NCBI RefSeq assembly: GCF_039621805.1
Contig: NZ_CP155073.1
Span: forward strand, 3,038,001-3,102,000
Length of the DNA stretch: 64,000 nucleotides
Source of the DNA: Paraburkholderia sp. PREW-6R
GTDB taxonomy: Bacteria; Pseudomonadota; Gammaproteobacteria; Burkholderiales; Burkholderiaceae
Reading direction: 5' to 3'
Notes under the pieces: generated by a model
The model's input: only the letters and a program-made list of their open reading frames with translations
Told to the model about the DNA's origin: nothing
Databases searched by the model: none
Part shown: positions 17,404-30,146 of the stretch, piece by piece
How the letters are laid out: each line of letters begins with the position of its first letter
Position numbering within the stretch: position 1 is the first letter of the stretch
Translations under genes and position numbers: made by a program

Positions 17404-17796
17404 TCAGTCGCCGTTCTGCTCGCGCTCGCGGCTTTTGCGCAGCGCTTTCTCCTCGATGCCCGACATGCCCTCGCGGCGTTCGAGTTCGGCGAGCACGTCG
17501 GCGGGACTCAGATCGAAATGCGACAGCATCACGAGGCAGTGGAACCACAGATCGGCCACTTCGCCGACCAGCGCTTTCGGCGCGGCGCCGTGGCGCGCAT
17601 CCTTGGCGGCCAGCACGACTTCGGTGGCCTCTTCGCCGATCTTCTTGAGCACGGCGTCGTCGCCCTTGTGAAAGAGGCGCGACACGTACGACACGTCTGG
17701 ATCACCGCCCTTGCGGCTGTCGATGATCGCGGCGAGCCGCAACAGCGTGTCGGTCGTGGACGAAGCGGATTGCGGAGATTCGGTCAATTGCGTCAT
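17404..17796 (-). CDS. hisE: Phosphoribosyl-ATP pyrophosphatase
   Basis: A 130-residue MazG-like enzyme that hydrolyses phosphoribosyl-ATP to phosphoribosyl-AMP, step 2 of histidine synthesis. The helical core shows [30 protein letters not shown] (metal-binding E..E), and [13 protein letters not shown] (D ligand). It overlaps hisI by 4 bp (ATGA), so the two activities are split here but translationally coupled; they are fused in enterobacteria. Confidence 0.95.
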   Translation of the reverse strand: MTQLTESPQSASSTTDTLLRLAAIIDSRKGGDPDVSYVSRLFHKGDDAVLKKIGEEATEVVLAAKDARHGAAPKALVGEVADLWFHCLVMLSHFDLSPADVLAELERREGMSGIEEKALRKSREREQNGD

Positions 17797-18203
17797 TTGT
17801 AGATCGTTTCAGGGTCTTTCAGCACGGGATCGACGGCGACCCACCCGCCCTCTTCCGCCGAGCCTTCGAATTTCTGGAAAAAGCACGAGTGGCGGCCGGT
17901 GTGGCATGCAATACCCGACACCTGCTCGACTTTCAGCAGTACGACGTCTTCGTCGCAGTCGAGTCGCACTTCATGCACATGCTGCACGTGGCCGGATTCC
18001 TCGCCCTTGAACCACAGGCGCTGACGGGAGCGCGAAAAATACACCGCGCGCCCCGTTTCGACGGTTTTTGCCAACGCTTCACGGTTCATCCACGCGAACA
18101 TCAACACGTCGTTCGTCGTGGCTTCCTGCGCGATCACCGGCACGAGGCCATTCGCGTCCCATTTCACCTTGTCGAGCCAGTTTACTGCCGAGGGATTCAC
18201 CAC
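17793..18203 (-). CDS. hisI: Phosphoribosyl-AMP cyclohydrolase
   Basis: A 136-residue zinc enzyme opening the adenine ring of phosphoribosyl-AMP, step 3 of histidine synthesis. Signatures are [10 protein letters not shown] (about 34-43), [16 protein letters not shown], the Mg site DCDEDVVLL, and the zinc Cys set [10 protein letters not shown] (103-112). It lies 1 bp downstream of hisF and overlaps hisE. Confidence 0.96.
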   Translation of the reverse strand: MVNPSAVNWLDKVKWDANGLVPVIAQEATTNDVLMFAWMNREALAKTVETGRAVYFSRSRQRLWFKGEESGHVQHVHEVRLDCDEDVVLLKVEQVSGIACHTGRHSCFFQKFEGSAEEGGWVAVDPVLKDPETIYK

Positions 18204-18204
18204 G

Positions 18205-18978
18205 TTACAACCTCACCGAAATGCCCTGATCGGCCATGAAGCGCTTGGCCTCGCCAACCGTGTGCTCGCCATAATGGAAGATACTGGCAGCCAGCACGGC
18301 ATCGGCATGACCGTTTTTGATGCCGTCTGCGAGATCCTGCAGGTTGCCCACGCCGCCTGATGCAATGACCGGAATTGGCACGGCGTCGGACACCGCCCGG
18401 GTGAGCGCAAGGTCGAAACCGCTCTTGGTGCCGTCGCGGTCCATGCTGGTCAGCAGGATTTCCCCGGCGCCCAGATCGGCCATCTTGCGCGCCCATTCGA
18501 CGGCATCCAGCCCGGTGGCTTTTCGGCCGCCATGCGTGAACACTTCCCAGCGCGGCGTTTCGCCGTCGGGCGACACGCGCTTCGCGTCGATCGCGACGAC
18601 GATGCACTGCGAACCGTATCTGTCCGTGGCGTCCTTTACGAGTTGCGGATTTGCCACCGCCGACGAGTTCATGCTGATCTTGTCCGCACCCGCGTTCAGC
18701 AGACGCCGCACGTCTTCGACGGCGCGCACGCCGCCGCCGACCGTCAGAGGAATGAACACCTGCGAGGCGACGGCCTCGATAATTGGCAGGATCAGGTCGC
18801 GCTGGTCCGAGGTGGCGGTGATGTCGAGGAACGTGAGTTCGTCCGCGCCCTGATCGTCGTAGCGCCGGGCGATTTCGACCGGATCGCCGGCGTCGCGCAG
18901 TTCGACGAAGTTGACGCCTTTAACCACGCGTCCCGCCGTGACGTCGAGACAAGGGATGATGCGTTTAGCTAGAGCCAT
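18205..18978 (-). CDS. hisF: Imidazole glycerol phosphate synthase, cyclase subunit
   Basis: A 257-residue (beta/alpha)8 barrel that uses ammonia from HisH to make imidazole glycerol phosphate and AICAR from PRFAR. Catalytic D11 is in IIPCLDVT, and the second Asp lies in [10 protein letters not shown] (about 130). Phosphate loops are VGGGVR and ASGGVGN. Next to hisI (1-bp gap) but separated from hisA by an unusual 331-bp gap. Confidence 0.96.
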   Translation of the reverse strand: MALAKRIIPCLDVTAGRVVKGVNFVELRDAGDPVEIARRYDDQGADELTFLDITATSDQRDLILPIIEAVASQVFIPLTVGGGVRAVEDVRRLLNAGADKISMNSSAVANPQLVKDATDRYGSQCIVVAIDAKRVSPDGETPRWEVFTHGGRKATGLDAVEWARKMADLGAGEILLTSMDRDGTKSGFDLALTRAVSDAVPIPVIASGGVGNLQDLADGIKNGHADAVLAASIFHYGEHTVGEAKRFMADQGISVRL

Positions 18979-19309
18979 GATCTTGCAATTCTGCCATTAC
19001 CGCTGATGGGGCCGCCCGTTTCAGACTGCAAACGAACGGTACGGAGCCGGCGCGGCCGGCATGCGTTGCGCATGGAAGCGGCGCCATCGCCGCGCACGCC
19101 GCCGCGTTGCGCCCTGTTGATACGCCGCGACGCGGGCGAGTGAAAGCGCGCGGTGGGTCGTACCTGGGTCGCGCCGCGGGTCGTCGCCGCCGATACCGTG
19201 GCCGGTGCCCGAATCTACACGTGCCGCATGGATGAGTCAGTGGGCGAGCCGAACGAGCCGCTCATGTACGCCCGTCTTCGCCACCGGACGCACAAGTAGC
19301 ACGTTAGCC
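18979..19309. other. Intergenic gap in the his operon, 331 bp
   Basis: GC-rich, with no supported ORF on either strand, no terminator and no clear promoter. It is odd to find such a gap between hisA and hisF, which otherwise adjoin. Confidence 0.5.
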
Positions 19310-20062
19310 TCAGGCGTCGTCCGATTCGCGCAAACGGTCAGCGAGTGTCTGCGCGGCCGCGAAGTCGAGATCGCCTGAATAGATTGCACGGCCGCAGATC
19401 ACGCCTTCAATGCCTTCATCTTCGACCTCGCAGAGCGACTCGATGTCCGTCAGGTTCGACAAACCACCGCTCGCGATCACCGGAATCCGCACCGCGCGCG
19501 CGAGGCGTACCGTGGCCTCGATATTGATGCCCTGCAGCATGCCGTCGCGGCCAATGTCGGTGTAGATGATCGACTCGCAGCCGTAGTCCTCGAACTTGCG
19601 CGCGAGATCGGCCACTTCGTGACCGGTCAGCTTGCTCCAGCCGTCGGTGGCCACCTTGCCGTCCTTGGCGTCGAGACCCACGATGATATGACCGCCGAAC
19701 GCCGTGCATGCGTCCTGCAGAAAGCCGGGATTCTTCACCGCCGCCGTGCCGATGATGACATACGACAGACCGTCGTCGAGATAGCGCTCGATCGTGTTCA
19801 GGTCGCGAATGCCGCCGCCGAGCTGAACGGGAATCTCACCGCCCACTTCGTCGATGATCGCGCGGATCGCGTCTTCATTTTTCGGCTTGCCGGCGAACGC
19901 GCCATTCAGATCGACGAGATGCAGCCGGCGCGCGCCGCGGTCGACCCAATGCCGGGCCATTGCCGCCGGTTCCTCGGAAAATATCGTCGCCTGGTCCATA
20001 TCGCCCTGCTTGAGGCGTACACAGTGACCATCTTTCAGGTCGATGGCGGGAATCAGCAGCAT
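19310..20062 (-). CDS. hisA: ProFAR isomerase
   Basis: A 250-residue (beta/alpha)8 barrel performing the Amadori isomerisation of ProFAR to PRFAR. Catalytic D8 is in IPAIDLKDG and D129-region in [15 protein letters not shown]. Phosphate-binding loops are LGGGIRD and ASGGL. Paralogous to hisF in sequence and fold. It lies 213 bp after hisH. Confidence 0.96.
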   Translation of the reverse strand: MLLIPAIDLKDGHCVRLKQGDMDQATIFSEEPAAMARHWVDRGARRLHLVDLNGAFAGKPKNEDAIRAIIDEVGGEIPVQLGGGIRDLNTIERYLDDGLSYVIIGTAAVKNPGFLQDACTAFGGHIIVGLDAKDGKVATDGWSKLTGHEVADLARKFEDYGCESIIYTDIGRDGMLQGINIEATVRLARAVRIPVIASGGLSNLTDIESLCEVEDEGIEGVICGRAIYSGDLDFAAAQTLADRLRESDDA

Positions 20063-20275
20063 AGCAATCGGGTGTTGTGTGGGAATGGGTTGATGGTCGG
20101 CGGCAGCGGCTGATTGTCCAGCCCTCCGGAACGCCGTTTCGCTAGTTTAGTACAACTCTTTCGACGCCCTTGCCAGGCGTCGGACTGCGGCGAATCGTCA
20201 TGCGGCGAAAGTTGCGCACTCCGCACGACGCGCTGGCGGCGCGGCGTCGGACTGCGTCTGCTCGAAGATCGTCGC

Positions 20276-20917
20276 TCACGGGTTCCAGTGCACGAAGTTG
20301 CGATACACGCGCAATCCCGCGTCAGCACTCTTTTCGGGGTGAAACTGGGTCGCGAAGATGTTGTCCCGCGCCACCGCCGACGTAAAGGGGACACCGTACA
20401 CCGTTTCGCCCGACGTGTGAGCGCTAATCGCAGGCACAACGTAATAACTGTGCACGAAATAGAAAAAAGCGTTGTCGGCGACGCCTTCCCACAACGGATG
20501 CGACTGCGCCTGACGCACGCGGTTCCAGCCCATCTGCGGGACCTTGAAACGCGAGCCGTCGTCCTGCAGTTGCCCCTCGAGGTCAAAACGCAGCACCTTG
20601 CCCGGCAGCAGACCGAGACCCGGCGTATTGCCCTCGGCGCTCCAGTCGAACAGCATCTGCTCGCCGACGCACACGCCCATCAGCGGCTTCGTACGCGAGG
20701 CCTCGATTACCGCTTCCTGAAGTCCCGACTCCGCGAGACTGCGCATGCAATCGGGCATCGCGCCCTGACCGGGAAGCACTACGCGGTCGGCCGCGCGGAT
20801 GGCCTCCGGCTGCTCGACGATCGCCACGTCCGCTTCCGGCGCGGCTTTGCGCAATGCCTGGGCCACCGAACGCAGGTTGCCCATTCCGTAATCCACAATC
20901 GCTATCGAAGTTTTCAT
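20276..20917 (-). CDS. hisH: Imidazole glycerol phosphate synthase, glutaminase subunit
   Basis: A 213-residue class I glutamine amidotransferase that feeds ammonia to HisF. The nucleophile Cys is in [10 protein letters not shown] (about 83) and the catalytic His/Glu pair in FHPEKS (about 195). The N-terminal [11 protein letters not shown] is typical. Its start overlaps the marC stop by 4 bp. Confidence 0.96.
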   Translation of the reverse strand: MKTSIAIVDYGMGNLRSVAQALRKAAPEADVAIVEQPEAIRAADRVVLPGQGAMPDCMRSLAESGLQEAVIEASRTKPLMGVCVGEQMLFDWSAEGNTPGLGLLPGKVLRFDLEGQLQDDGSRFKVPQMGWNRVRQAQSHPLWEGVADNAFFYFVHSYYVVPAISAHTSGETVYGVPFTSAVARDNIFATQFHPEKSADAGLRVYRNFVHWNP

Positions 20918-21534
20918 TTCAAATTTGGCAACAATGCCTTCAATCCGTCGACGATGAACTCCACCGCCAGCGCCGACAACATCAAACCCATGAGCCGCGT
21001 GCCGATGTTGATACCCGTGCGACCAATCCAGCGTGCAATCGGTTCGGCAAGCCGCAACGCGAAAAAGCAGATCGTCGCCAGCACCGCGCCGATCGCGACG
21101 AGGCTGATGCGGTCATACCAATGCGCCGAACCAGCCGCGTAGATGATCGTGGTGCTGATCGCGCCCGGCCCCGTCAACAGCGGAATGGCAAGCGGCACGA
21201 CCGCGATGTTGTCCTTCTGCTCGGCTTCGTGGCGTTCTTCCGGCGTGGAACGGCTGTTGCCGATCTGCGCATTCAGCATGTTGATCGCCATCAGCAACAT
21301 GATGATGCCGCCGCCCACTTCGAGCGAGCCGACCGAAATGCCGAAGAAACTGATGATCTGCTGCCCGAACAGCGTGGTCACTGCAATCACGCAGAACACC
21401 GAAATCGATGCGATCCGAATGGTTCTGCGCCGCTCCTCATCGCTCTGCTGCGCCGTGAGGCTCATGAAGAACGGGATGGCGCCGACCGGGTTAATCAACG
21501 CCAGCAGCGATATAAACGACTTCAGAATGTCCAT
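20914..21534 (-). CDS. MarC family integral membrane protein
   Basis: A 206-residue MarC/UPF0056 protein with six TM segments. It starts with [14 protein letters not shown] (about 12-25) and has the paired repeat [12 protein letters not shown]. Despite the name, the family is not established as a drug-resistance factor; some members are linked to amino acid export. It sits inside the his operon between hisB and hisH and is coupled to hisH by an ATGA overlap, so it is probably co-expressed with histidine synthesis. Confidence 0.92.
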   Translation of the reverse strand: MDILKSFISLLALINPVGAIPFFMSLTAQQSDEERRRTIRIASISVFCVIAVTTLFGQQIISFFGISVGSLEVGGGIIMLLMAINMLNAQIGNSRSTPEERHEAEQKDNIAVVPLAIPLLTGPGAISTTIIYAAGSAHWYDRISLVAIGAVLATICFFALRLAEPIARWIGRTGINIGTRLMGLMLSALAVEFIVDGLKALLPNLK

Positions 21535-21601
21535 CGCACACCGGGCGCGCGTTGGCGCGGCCGGCCAGGTTCCGAGGCGTGAAAGGATCGTTAAGGGTGG
21601 C

Positions 21602-22189
21602 TTAGAGGCTGCCTTTGGTCGACGGAATCTGCCCCGCCGCGCGTTCGTCCAGTTCGACGGCCATGCGAATCGCCCGCCCGAACGCCTTGAACACGGTTTC
21701 CATCTGGTGATGGGCGTTCAGGCCGCGCAGGTTGTCGATATGCAGCGTCACGCCGGCATGATTCACGAAACCACGGAAAAATTCGATCGAAAGATCGACG
21801 TCGAACGAGCCGATGCGCGCGCGCGTGAACGGCACATGGAATTCGAGTCCCGGCCTGCCGGAGAAATCGATGACGACGCGCGACAGCGCTTCGTCGAGCG
21901 GCACATAGGCGTGACCGTAGCGGCGAATGCCTTTCTTGTCGCCGATCGCGCGGGCGACCGCCTGACCGAGCGTGATGCCGACGTCTTCGACCGTATGGTG
22001 GTCGTCGATTTCCAGGTCGCCATGCGCTTCGATGTCGAGATCAATCAGGCCATGCCGCGCGATCTGGTCGAGCATATGGTCGAGGAACGGCACGCCGGTG
22101 GCCAGCTTCTGCTGACCGGTACCGTCCAGGTTGATCTTCACACGGATCTGCGTTTCGCTGGTATTGCGAACGACTTCCGCAAGGCGCAT
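21602..22189 (-). CDS. hisB: Imidazoleglycerol-phosphate dehydratase
   Basis: A 195-residue monofunctional IGP dehydratase (no phosphatase domain). The two metal-binding His-rich motifs are DHHTVED (about 67-73) and NAHHQME (about 165-171), with [12 protein letters not shown] between. I start at 22189 (ATG), with GAGGAA 7 nt upstream; the frame continues upstream to 22333 but into the hisC-proximal gap. Histidinol-phosphate phosphatase must be encoded elsewhere. Confidence 0.96.
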   Translation of the reverse strand: MRLAEVVRNTSETQIRVKINLDGTGQQKLATGVPFLDHMLDQIARHGLIDLDIEAHGDLEIDDHHTVEDVGITLGQAVARAIGDKKGIRRYGHAYVPLDEALSRVVIDFSGRPGLEFHVPFTRARIGSFDVDLSIEFFRGFVNHAGVTLHIDNLRGLNAHHQMETVFKAFGRAIRMAVELDERAAGQIPSTKGSL

Positions 22190-22257
22190 GGTAATTCCTC
22201 GATTCAAGCTAGAAAGCGATAGTAGTGGAGAGGGGAACGCGGCAGCCGGCGCGCCGT

Positions 22258-23328
22258 TCAGTGCAGCACGAGTTTCAGACCGGCGAGCAATTGAGCGTTT
22301 TCTTCGGGCGATCCGACGGTCAAACGCACACAATTGGCCAGCAATGGGTGCATTTTACTCACGTTTTTGATCAGAACCCGCGCGGCGAGCAGGGTTTCGA
22401 ACAGAACCGATGCATCCGGGACTCGCACCAGCAGGAAGTTGCCCGCACTCGGAAACACCTGCGCGCCGGGCAATTGCGCAACGGCTTCGGCAAGTTTCGT
22501 GCGTTCGTCGCGCAATTGCGCGGCCTGCGCGTCGAGCACGTCGACGTGATCGAGCAGGAAGTCCGCGGCCGCCTGTGTCAGCACGTTAGTGTTGTACGGC
22601 GGACGCACCTTGTCGAACTCGGTCAGCCAGGCGGCCTTGCCGACCAGATAGCCCAGGCGGATTCCCGCGAGGCCGAGCTTCGAGACGGTACGCATTACGA
22701 CGACGTTGTCGAACGCGTCGGCGCGCGGCAGCCAGCTCTTCTGCGCGAACGGTTGATACGCTTCGTCGATCACCACGAGGCTCCTGCTCGCGGCGGCAAT
22801 GATGCGCTCCATGTCGGCGTCGTCGAACATCGTGCCCGTGGGGTTGTTCGGGTACGCGAGGTAGATGATTGCCGGTTCGTGCTCGGCGATTGCGGCGAGC
22901 ATTGCTTCGGTGTCGAGCGTGAAATCGGCGTTCAGCGGCACGCCGACAAACTCCAGATTGGCCAGCTTCGCCGACATCTGATACATGACGAATCCAGGCA
23001 CCGGCGCGAGCACTTTGGCACCGGGCTTCGCGCATGCGACCGACACCATGCTGATGATTTCATCCGAGCCGTTGCCGAGCAGCACGTCGCAGCCCGCAGG
23101 CACGCGCATCACGCGCTTGATCTTTTCGATGAGCGCATCGGGACGCGGGGCCGGATAGCGGTTAAGCGCAACGCCCGCGAGGTGTTCGCCCAGGTGGGCA
23201 GCCAGCACCGCCGGCAGCGGAAACGGATTTTCCATTGCGTCGAGCTTGATATAGCCCGTGGCGTCCGGAACGGGATAGCTCGTCATTGCGAGCACGTCGC
23301 GGCGGATGATGTCTTGAGGTGTCGTCAT
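22258..23328 (-). CDS. hisC: Histidinol-phosphate aminotransferase
   Basis: A 356-residue fold-type I PLP aminotransferase converting imidazole acetol phosphate to histidinol phosphate. Landmarks are LGNGSDEII (81-89), YPNNPTG (155-161), DEAYQPF, and the PLP lysine in TVSKLGLAG (about 215). It lies between hisD (201-bp gap) and hisB (68-bp gap). Confidence 0.95.
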   Translation of the reverse strand: MTTPQDIIRRDVLAMTSYPVPDATGYIKLDAMENPFPLPAVLAAHLGEHLAGVALNRYPAPRPDALIEKIKRVMRVPAGCDVLLGNGSDEIISMVSVACAKPGAKVLAPVPGFVMYQMSAKLANLEFVGVPLNADFTLDTEAMLAAIAEHEPAIIYLAYPNNPTGTMFDDADMERIIAAASRSLVVIDEAYQPFAQKSWLPRADAFDNVVVMRTVSKLGLAGIRLGYLVGKAAWLTEFDKVRPPYNTNVLTQAAADFLLDHVDVLDAQAAQLRDERTKLAEAVAQLPGAQVFPSAGNFLLVRVPDASVLFETLLAARVLIKNVSKMHPLLANCVRLTVGSPEENAQLLAGLKLVLH

Positions 23329-23529
23329 AGGTCAGTGGACCGGGCGCCGCGAGGAGCAGCTGCCCGGCATGCGCGGCATACGCGCCGCGCCGGTTTGGTC
23401 TCTGTTGTCGTTATTTGAACGGAGCGTCGCGTGAAATCCGTCGGCTTATTTGCACCAGGTGCAAAACGGTCCGATCACTGCATGCCGCCGGACTGGCCGG
23501 CATGCCGGTTCGCGGCCGCAAAGAGCCGC

Positions 23530-24852
23530 TCAGCCGTGATGCCGCATCCGGTACTCGGCGCTGCGGGCGTGTGCCTGCAGCCCTTCGCCGTAAGCAAGCT
23601 CGGCGGCGATTTCCCCCAGCGTCTGCGCGCCCTCGGCGCTCACCTCGATCACGCTCGAACGCTTGAAGAAATCATAGACGCCCAGCGGCGACGAGAACCG
23701 CGCGGTACGAGACGTGGGCAACACGTGGTTCGGCCCCGCGCAATAGTCGCCAAGGCTTTCGCTCGTGTAGCGGCCGAGGAAGATCGCACCGGCGTGACGG
23801 ATCAGCTTGCCCCACTGATGTGGCTCCAGCGCCGAAATTTCCAGATGTTCCGGGGCAATGTCATTCGCGATTGCGCACGCTTCCGCCATATCGCGCACCT
23901 TGACCAGCGCACCGCGGCCTTCCAGCGACGCGCGGATCACGTCGCGACGCGGCATGGTAGGCAACAGTTCGTTGATTGCGTCGTGCACGCGGCTGATGAA
24001 CGCATCGTCCGGGCACAGCAGAATGGATTGCGCGAGTTCGTCATGCTCGGCTTGCGAAAACAGGTCCATCGCGACCCAACGCGGATCAGTGGTGCCGTCG
24101 CACAGCACGAGGATTTCCGACGGCCCCGCAATCATGTCGATGCCGACGATGCCGAACACACGACGCTTGGCCGACGCCACATACGCATTGCCCGGGCCGC
24201 AGATCTTGTCCACCGCCGGAATGCTTGCCGTGCCATACGCGAGCGCGCCCACCGCCTGCGCGCCGCCGATCGTGAACACGCGATCGACGCCGCCCAGCAA
24301 CGCCGCCGCCAGCACCAGCGGATTCTTCACGCCGTCCGGCGTAGGTACGACCATCACGATTTCGCGAACGCCCGCCACGCGCGCCGGAATGGCGTTCATC
24401 AGCACCGACGACGGATACGCTGCCTTGCCGCCCGGCACGTAAATGCCCGCGCGATCCAGCGGCGTGACCTTCTGACCAAGCACCGTGCCGTCGGCTTCCG
24501 TGTATTGCCAGCTGTGGCTGCCGCACTCGATCTTCTGCTTCTCGTGATAGCCGCGCACGCGTGCTGCGGCGGCTTCCAGCGCCGCGCGACGCTTGGGTTC
24601 GAGGCCTTCCAGCGCCGCTTCGAGTTCCGACATCGGCAGCTCGAGTGCGTCGACGCTTTTCGCGTCGAGCCGGTCGAAGCGGTTCGTATAGTCGAGCACC
24701 GCAGCGTCGCCGCGCGCCTTCACGTCGCTCAGAATCTGCGCGACCGAGCGTTCGATCGCTTCGTCTTCGCTCGCCTCGAACGCGAGCACCGCATGCAGCG
24801 ACTTCTGGAAGTCAGGTGCGGTGGAATCGAGTTTGCGAATCTTGATAGACAT
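23530..24852 (-). CDS. hisD: Histidinol dehydrogenase
   Basis: A 440-residue zinc-dependent enzyme oxidising histidinol to histidine in two NAD-linked steps. Signatures are the family block [13 protein letters not shown], the catalytic His/Glu region APEHLEI, and GLEG-like substrate loops with [12 protein letters not shown] and the zinc-ligand His in [10 protein letters not shown]. It lies 53 bp after hisG. Confidence 0.96.
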   Translation of the reverse strand: MSIKIRKLDSTAPDFQKSLHAVLAFEASEDEAIERSVAQILSDVKARGDAAVLDYTNRFDRLDAKSVDALELPMSELEAALEGLEPKRRAALEAAAARVRGYHEKQKIECGSHSWQYTEADGTVLGQKVTPLDRAGIYVPGGKAAYPSSVLMNAIPARVAGVREIVMVVPTPDGVKNPLVLAAALLGGVDRVFTIGGAQAVGALAYGTASIPAVDKICGPGNAYVASAKRRVFGIVGIDMIAGPSEILVLCDGTTDPRWVAMDLFSQAEHDELAQSILLCPDDAFISRVHDAINELLPTMPRRDVIRASLEGRGALVKVRDMAEACAIANDIAPEHLEISALEPHQWGKLIRHAGAIFLGRYTSESLGDYCAGPNHVLPTSRTARFSSPLGVYDFFKRSSVIEVSAEGAQTLGEIAAELAYGEGLQAHARSAEYRMRHHG

Positions 24853-24905
24853 ACGGGTATCCGTTACGGTAAGGCGCGCTTTGCAGCGAGGTCACACTCA
24901 CTCTA

Positions 24906-27227
<2,322 letters not shown>

Positions 27228-27242
27228 GAGAGAAGCTCCTCG

Positions 27243-27998
27243 TCAGTGGCGCAGTTTGTAGCCGGCGGCGAGCATGCGCATCGCGATCACGGCCAGCACC
27301 ACGAAGAAACCGGCGACGATCGCGAGGCTCACGAGCGGATTGATATCCGACATCCCGAAGAAGCCAAAGCGAAAGCCGTCGATCATGTAGAAAAACGGAT
27401 TGAGCCGCGACACTTCACGCCACACCGGCGGCAGCGTGTGCGTGGAGTAGAACACGCCCGAGAGGAAGGTGAGCGGCATGATCAGAAAATTCTGGAACGC
27501 GGCCAGCTGATCGAACTTGTCAGCCCAGATGCCTGCGATCAGGCCCAGCGTGCCCAGAATCGCCGCGCCGAAAATCGCGAACAGAATGATGAACAGCGGG
27601 GCGGTGAAGCTGACTGGCACGAACCAGATCGTCACGATGAACACGCCGAAACCTACGGCGAGCCCACGCACCACCGCGGCGAGCACGTAAGCACCGAACA
27701 TTTCGTAGTGCGACAGCGGCGGCAACAGCACGAACACCAGATTGCCGGTGATCTTCGACTGGATCAGCGACGACGAACTATTGGCAAACGCATTCTGCAA
27801 CACGCTCATCATCACGAGACCCGGAATCAGGAAACTCGTGTATTCGACGCCAGGATAGACCTGCACGTGACCGCGTAAGGCATGGCCGAAAATCGTCAGA
27901 TACAGCAGCGCGGTAATGACCGGCGCCAGCACGGTCTGAAACGCCACCTTCCAGAACCGCAGAAGTTCCTTGTAAAACAGCGTGCGGAAACCGCTCAT
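27243..27998 (-). CDS. ABC-2 type permease (YadH-like)
   Basis: A 251-residue ABC-2 exporter membrane subunit with six TM segments. It starts TLFYKELLRFWKVAFQT and has SLIQSKITGNLVFVLL, then PLTFLSGVFYS, typical of YadH/NodJ-like permeases. It pairs with the ATPase gene upstream, overlapping it by 4 bp (ATGA). The substrate is unknown; NodIJ/YadGH relatives export lipid-like or polysaccharide compounds, and linkage to the mla operon fits an envelope role (inference). Confidence 0.9.
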   Translation of the reverse strand: MSGFRTLFYKELLRFWKVAFQTVLAPVITALLYLTIFGHALRGHVQVYPGVEYTSFLIPGLVMMSVLQNAFANSSSSLIQSKITGNLVFVLLPPLSHYEMFGAYVLAAVVRGLAVGFGVFIVTIWFVPVSFTAPLFIILFAIFGAAILGTLGLIAGIWADKFDQLAAFQNFLIMPLTFLSGVFYSTHTLPPVWREVSRLNPFFYMIDGFRFGFFGMSDINPLVSLAIVAGFFVVLAVIAMRMLAAGYKLRH

Positions 27999-28927
27999 GC
28001 AAGCCCCTCGATCACTTCCGGACCGTTCATCACCTGAACGAAAACGTCTTCGAGATCGGCTTTGCGGACCTCGATTTCTTCGAATGTGCAACCCGCCGCG
28101 CGACACTTGGCCAGAATCGGCTCCACGTCGTCATAACTCGCCAGACGTAGCAGATGCTGACGGCCGTTGCCGTTGCCCGCGCCGCCCTCGGCTTCGAGCA
28201 TGCGCAGTTCGGCCGGCAGCGTGCCTCGCGCGAAACGCACGAACAGTTGCATGCCGGCGAAGCGTTGCAGCAACGCGCTGGTGCGTTCGAGCGCCACGAC
28301 CTCACCGCGCCGCAACATGGCGATGCGATCGCACAGCGACTCCGCTTCTTCAAGATAGTGGGTGGTCAGCACGATCGTGTGACCTTCGCGATTAAGTCGC
28401 GAAATGAACTTCCACAGCGTTTGGCGCAGTTCGACGTCCACTCCGGCCGTGGGCTCGTCCAGCACGATCACCGGCGGCCGGTGCACCAGTGCCTGCGCAA
28501 CCAGCACGCGCCGCTTCATGCCGCCCGACAGCGCGCGCATGTTCGCGTCGGCTTTGTCGGTGAGGTCGAGGTTGGCCATGATCTCGTCGATCCACGCGTC
28601 GTTGTTGCGCAAACCGTAGTAGCCGGACTGGATGCGCAAAGTCTCGCGCACGGTGAAGAACGGATCGAACACGAGCTCTTGCGGCACGACACCGAGCGCG
28701 CGGCGGGCGTCGCGGAAGTCGCTCACCACGTCGTGGCCGCGGACCGCGATGCTGCCTTCGTCGGCGCGCGCGAGACCGGCGAGTATGCTGATGAGCGTCG
28801 TCTTGCCCGCGCCGTTCGGACCGAGTAGTCCGAAGAACTCGCCTTCTTCCACCGTAAGGCTGACGCCCTTGAGCGCCTGCAAATCCTTATAGCGCTTCTT
28901 GACGTTACGAATTTCTATGGCTGACAT
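27995..28927 (-). CDS. ABC transporter ATP-binding protein (YadG-like)
   Basis: A 310-residue ABC ATPase. Walker A GPNGAGKT is at 36-43, the signature LSGGMKRR near 139-146, Walker B VIVLDEPTAGVD near 159-170, and the switch His in TTHYLEEAE. The C-terminal 80 residues form the extension seen in ABC-2 exporters such as NodI and YadG. It pairs with the permease at 27243. A minus-strand TATAAT is at 29033-29038, about 105 bp upstream. Confidence 0.92.
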   Translation of the reverse strand: MSAIEIRNVKKRYKDLQALKGVSLTVEEGEFFGLLGPNGAGKTTLISILAGLARADEGSIAVRGHDVVSDFRDARRALGVVPQELVFDPFFTVRETLRIQSGYYGLRNNDAWIDEIMANLDLTDKADANMRALSGGMKRRVLVAQALVHRPPVIVLDEPTAGVDVELRQTLWKFISRLNREGHTIVLTTHYLEEAESLCDRIAMLRRGEVVALERTSALLQRFAGMQLFVRFARGTLPAELRMLEAEGGAGNGNGRQHLLRLASYDDVEPILAKCRAAGCTFEEIEVRKADLEDVFVQVMNGPEVIEGLA

Positions 28928-29032
28928 GACTGGGGGCCGCGTGCAACGCAGCGCCTAAAGTAGCCCGAAGAGGGCGCACAAATGCTGGGAGGAACGAAAT
29001 TGGGGCCGGTAAGGCGCCCCAAAAAACGTTTG

Positions 29033-29038
29033 ATTATA
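29033..29038 (-). promoter_or_regulatory. Candidate -10 box for the ABC exporter operon
   Basis: TATAAT on the minus strand in context GCCCTATAAT, overlapping a 7-bp inverted repeat (ATAGGGC 29036-29042 with GCCCTAT 29054-29060). No good -35 box. The mlaF upstream region has the same GCCCTATAAT string. Confidence 0.35.
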
Positions 29039-29099
29039 GGGCAAAAAACGGTGGCCCTATCTCGCGAGGAGGGGAGTTTGAAGTTGACGCGTCAGAGCG

Positions 29100-29393
29100 T
29101 CAATGTCGCGTGGCGATCAGCGTGTCGACGCCGTAAGCATGCGCGAGACTGGCGAGGCCAGCCGGCAGATTGACGATCTCGAAGTGGGTGCCACGTGCCT
29201 GGGCGGCACGCTCCCATGCGAGCAACACGGCCAGCGCGGACGAATCGAATTGCCTGAGCGGCGAGCAATCTACGCCGTTCGCGCCTGCCGCAATACGCTG
29301 AAGACCCGCCAGGAGCGCGGTCTTCGCGCTCTCGTGAGTCAATGTCGCGGCGCATTCGAAACGGCTCGCGACCGGGCTCAGCACCTCGCTCAC
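29100..29393 (-). CDS. mlaB: STAS-domain protein MlaB
   Basis: A 97-residue STAS-fold protein, the cytosolic regulatory subunit of the MlaFEDB lipid transporter. Motifs are DCSPLRQFDSSALAVLLAWERAA, split as C-SPLRQ and FDSSALAVLL, where the Ser/Thr region contacts MlaF. Last gene of the mla operon; its start overlaps mlaC by 4 bp. Confidence 0.88.
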   Translation of the reverse strand: MSEVLSPVASRFECAATLTHESAKTALLAGLQRIAAGANGVDCSPLRQFDSSALAVLLAWERAAQARGTHFEIVNLPAGLASLAHAYGVDTLIATRH

Positions 29394-30022
29394 GACTGCT
29401 TGCCCGCGGCGAGTTGCTGGTTGCGCTGCGTGAGGAACTGGATCAGGCCTTCAACGCCCTTCTGCTGGATCTGTTCGTTGAACTGTTGCTGGTATGCCTG
29501 GATCAGCCACGCGCCGAGCACGTTGATGTCATACACACGCCAGCCTTGCGGCGTCTTGTACAGGCGGTAGTCCAGCTCGATCGGCGAGCCGTTGTTCATC
29601 ACGACCGAGCGAACCACCGTGTCGGTGTCGTCGGGGTTCATGCGGAACGGCTTGTACTGGATCTGCTGGTCGCGCACCTGCGCAAGCGCGCCCGAATACG
29701 TGCGAATGAGCAGCATCTTGAACTGCTCGACCACCTGGTTCTGCTGCTCCGGCGTTGCGTTGCGCCAGTTGCGGCCCATCGCCAGCTGCGTGGTGCGACG
29801 GAAGTCCGTGTACGGCAGGATCTTCTCGTTGACGAGACGCGTGATGTGCGAGATGTCGCCCTGCTGGATCGACTTGTCGGAACGCACAGCGTCGATCACC
29901 TGCTGGGTGACCGTCTTGATCATGCCGTCCGGCGAATTGGTGTCCACCGCTTGTGCTGACGCGCCGGCACTCATCAACGAGAAAAATGCGGCGAACAGCG
30001 GAATCAGGAAGAATTTTTTCAT
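29390..30022 (-). CDS. mlaC: Periplasmic phospholipid-binding protein MlaC
   Basis: A 210-residue soluble carrier that shuttles phospholipids between the outer-membrane MlaA complex and MlaFEDB. A Sec signal peptide ends near residue 23 (GASA-Q). The mature part has the Ttg2D/MlaC fold: LPYTDFRRTTQLAMGRNWR (split: PYTDF, then AMGRNWR), EQFKMLLIRTYSGAL, and GWRVYDINVLGAWLI. Start at 30022 gives the signal peptide directly. It lies 124 bp after mlaA. Confidence 0.94.
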   Translation of the reverse strand: MKKFFLIPLFAAFFSLMSAGASAQAVDTNSPDGMIKTVTQQVIDAVRSDKSIQQGDISHITRLVNEKILPYTDFRRTTQLAMGRNWRNATPEQQNQVVEQFKMLLIRTYSGALAQVRDQQIQYKPFRMNPDDTDTVVRSVVMNNGSPIELDYRLYKTPQGWRVYDINVLGAWLIQAYQQQFNEQIQQKGVEGLIQFLTQRNQQLAAGKQS

Positions 30023-30146
30023 TTCGAGCCTTGCCTTAAAAATAGTGCAACCGTTTGAGCCGACATTAGCACGCGAGTTCAGCGGCAATCCACGCGCAAA
30101 CTGCGAGAGTCGTATCGATCTGTTACGGCAGCATGACTCCGCCCAT

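Noticed and set aside
19310..20062. hisA and hisF as recent duplicates
   Set aside because: They are ancient paralogues present in nearly all bacteria; their similarity is expected.
22225..23418. 397-codon frame antisense to hisC
   Set aside because: Shadow frame; hisC motifs are intact on the minus strand.
28982..29030. GGGGC..GCCCC hairpin with A tract as a terminator
   Set aside because: The A tract lies 3' on the plus strand and gives Ts before, not after, the hairpin on the minus strand, so orientation is wrong for either flanking gene.
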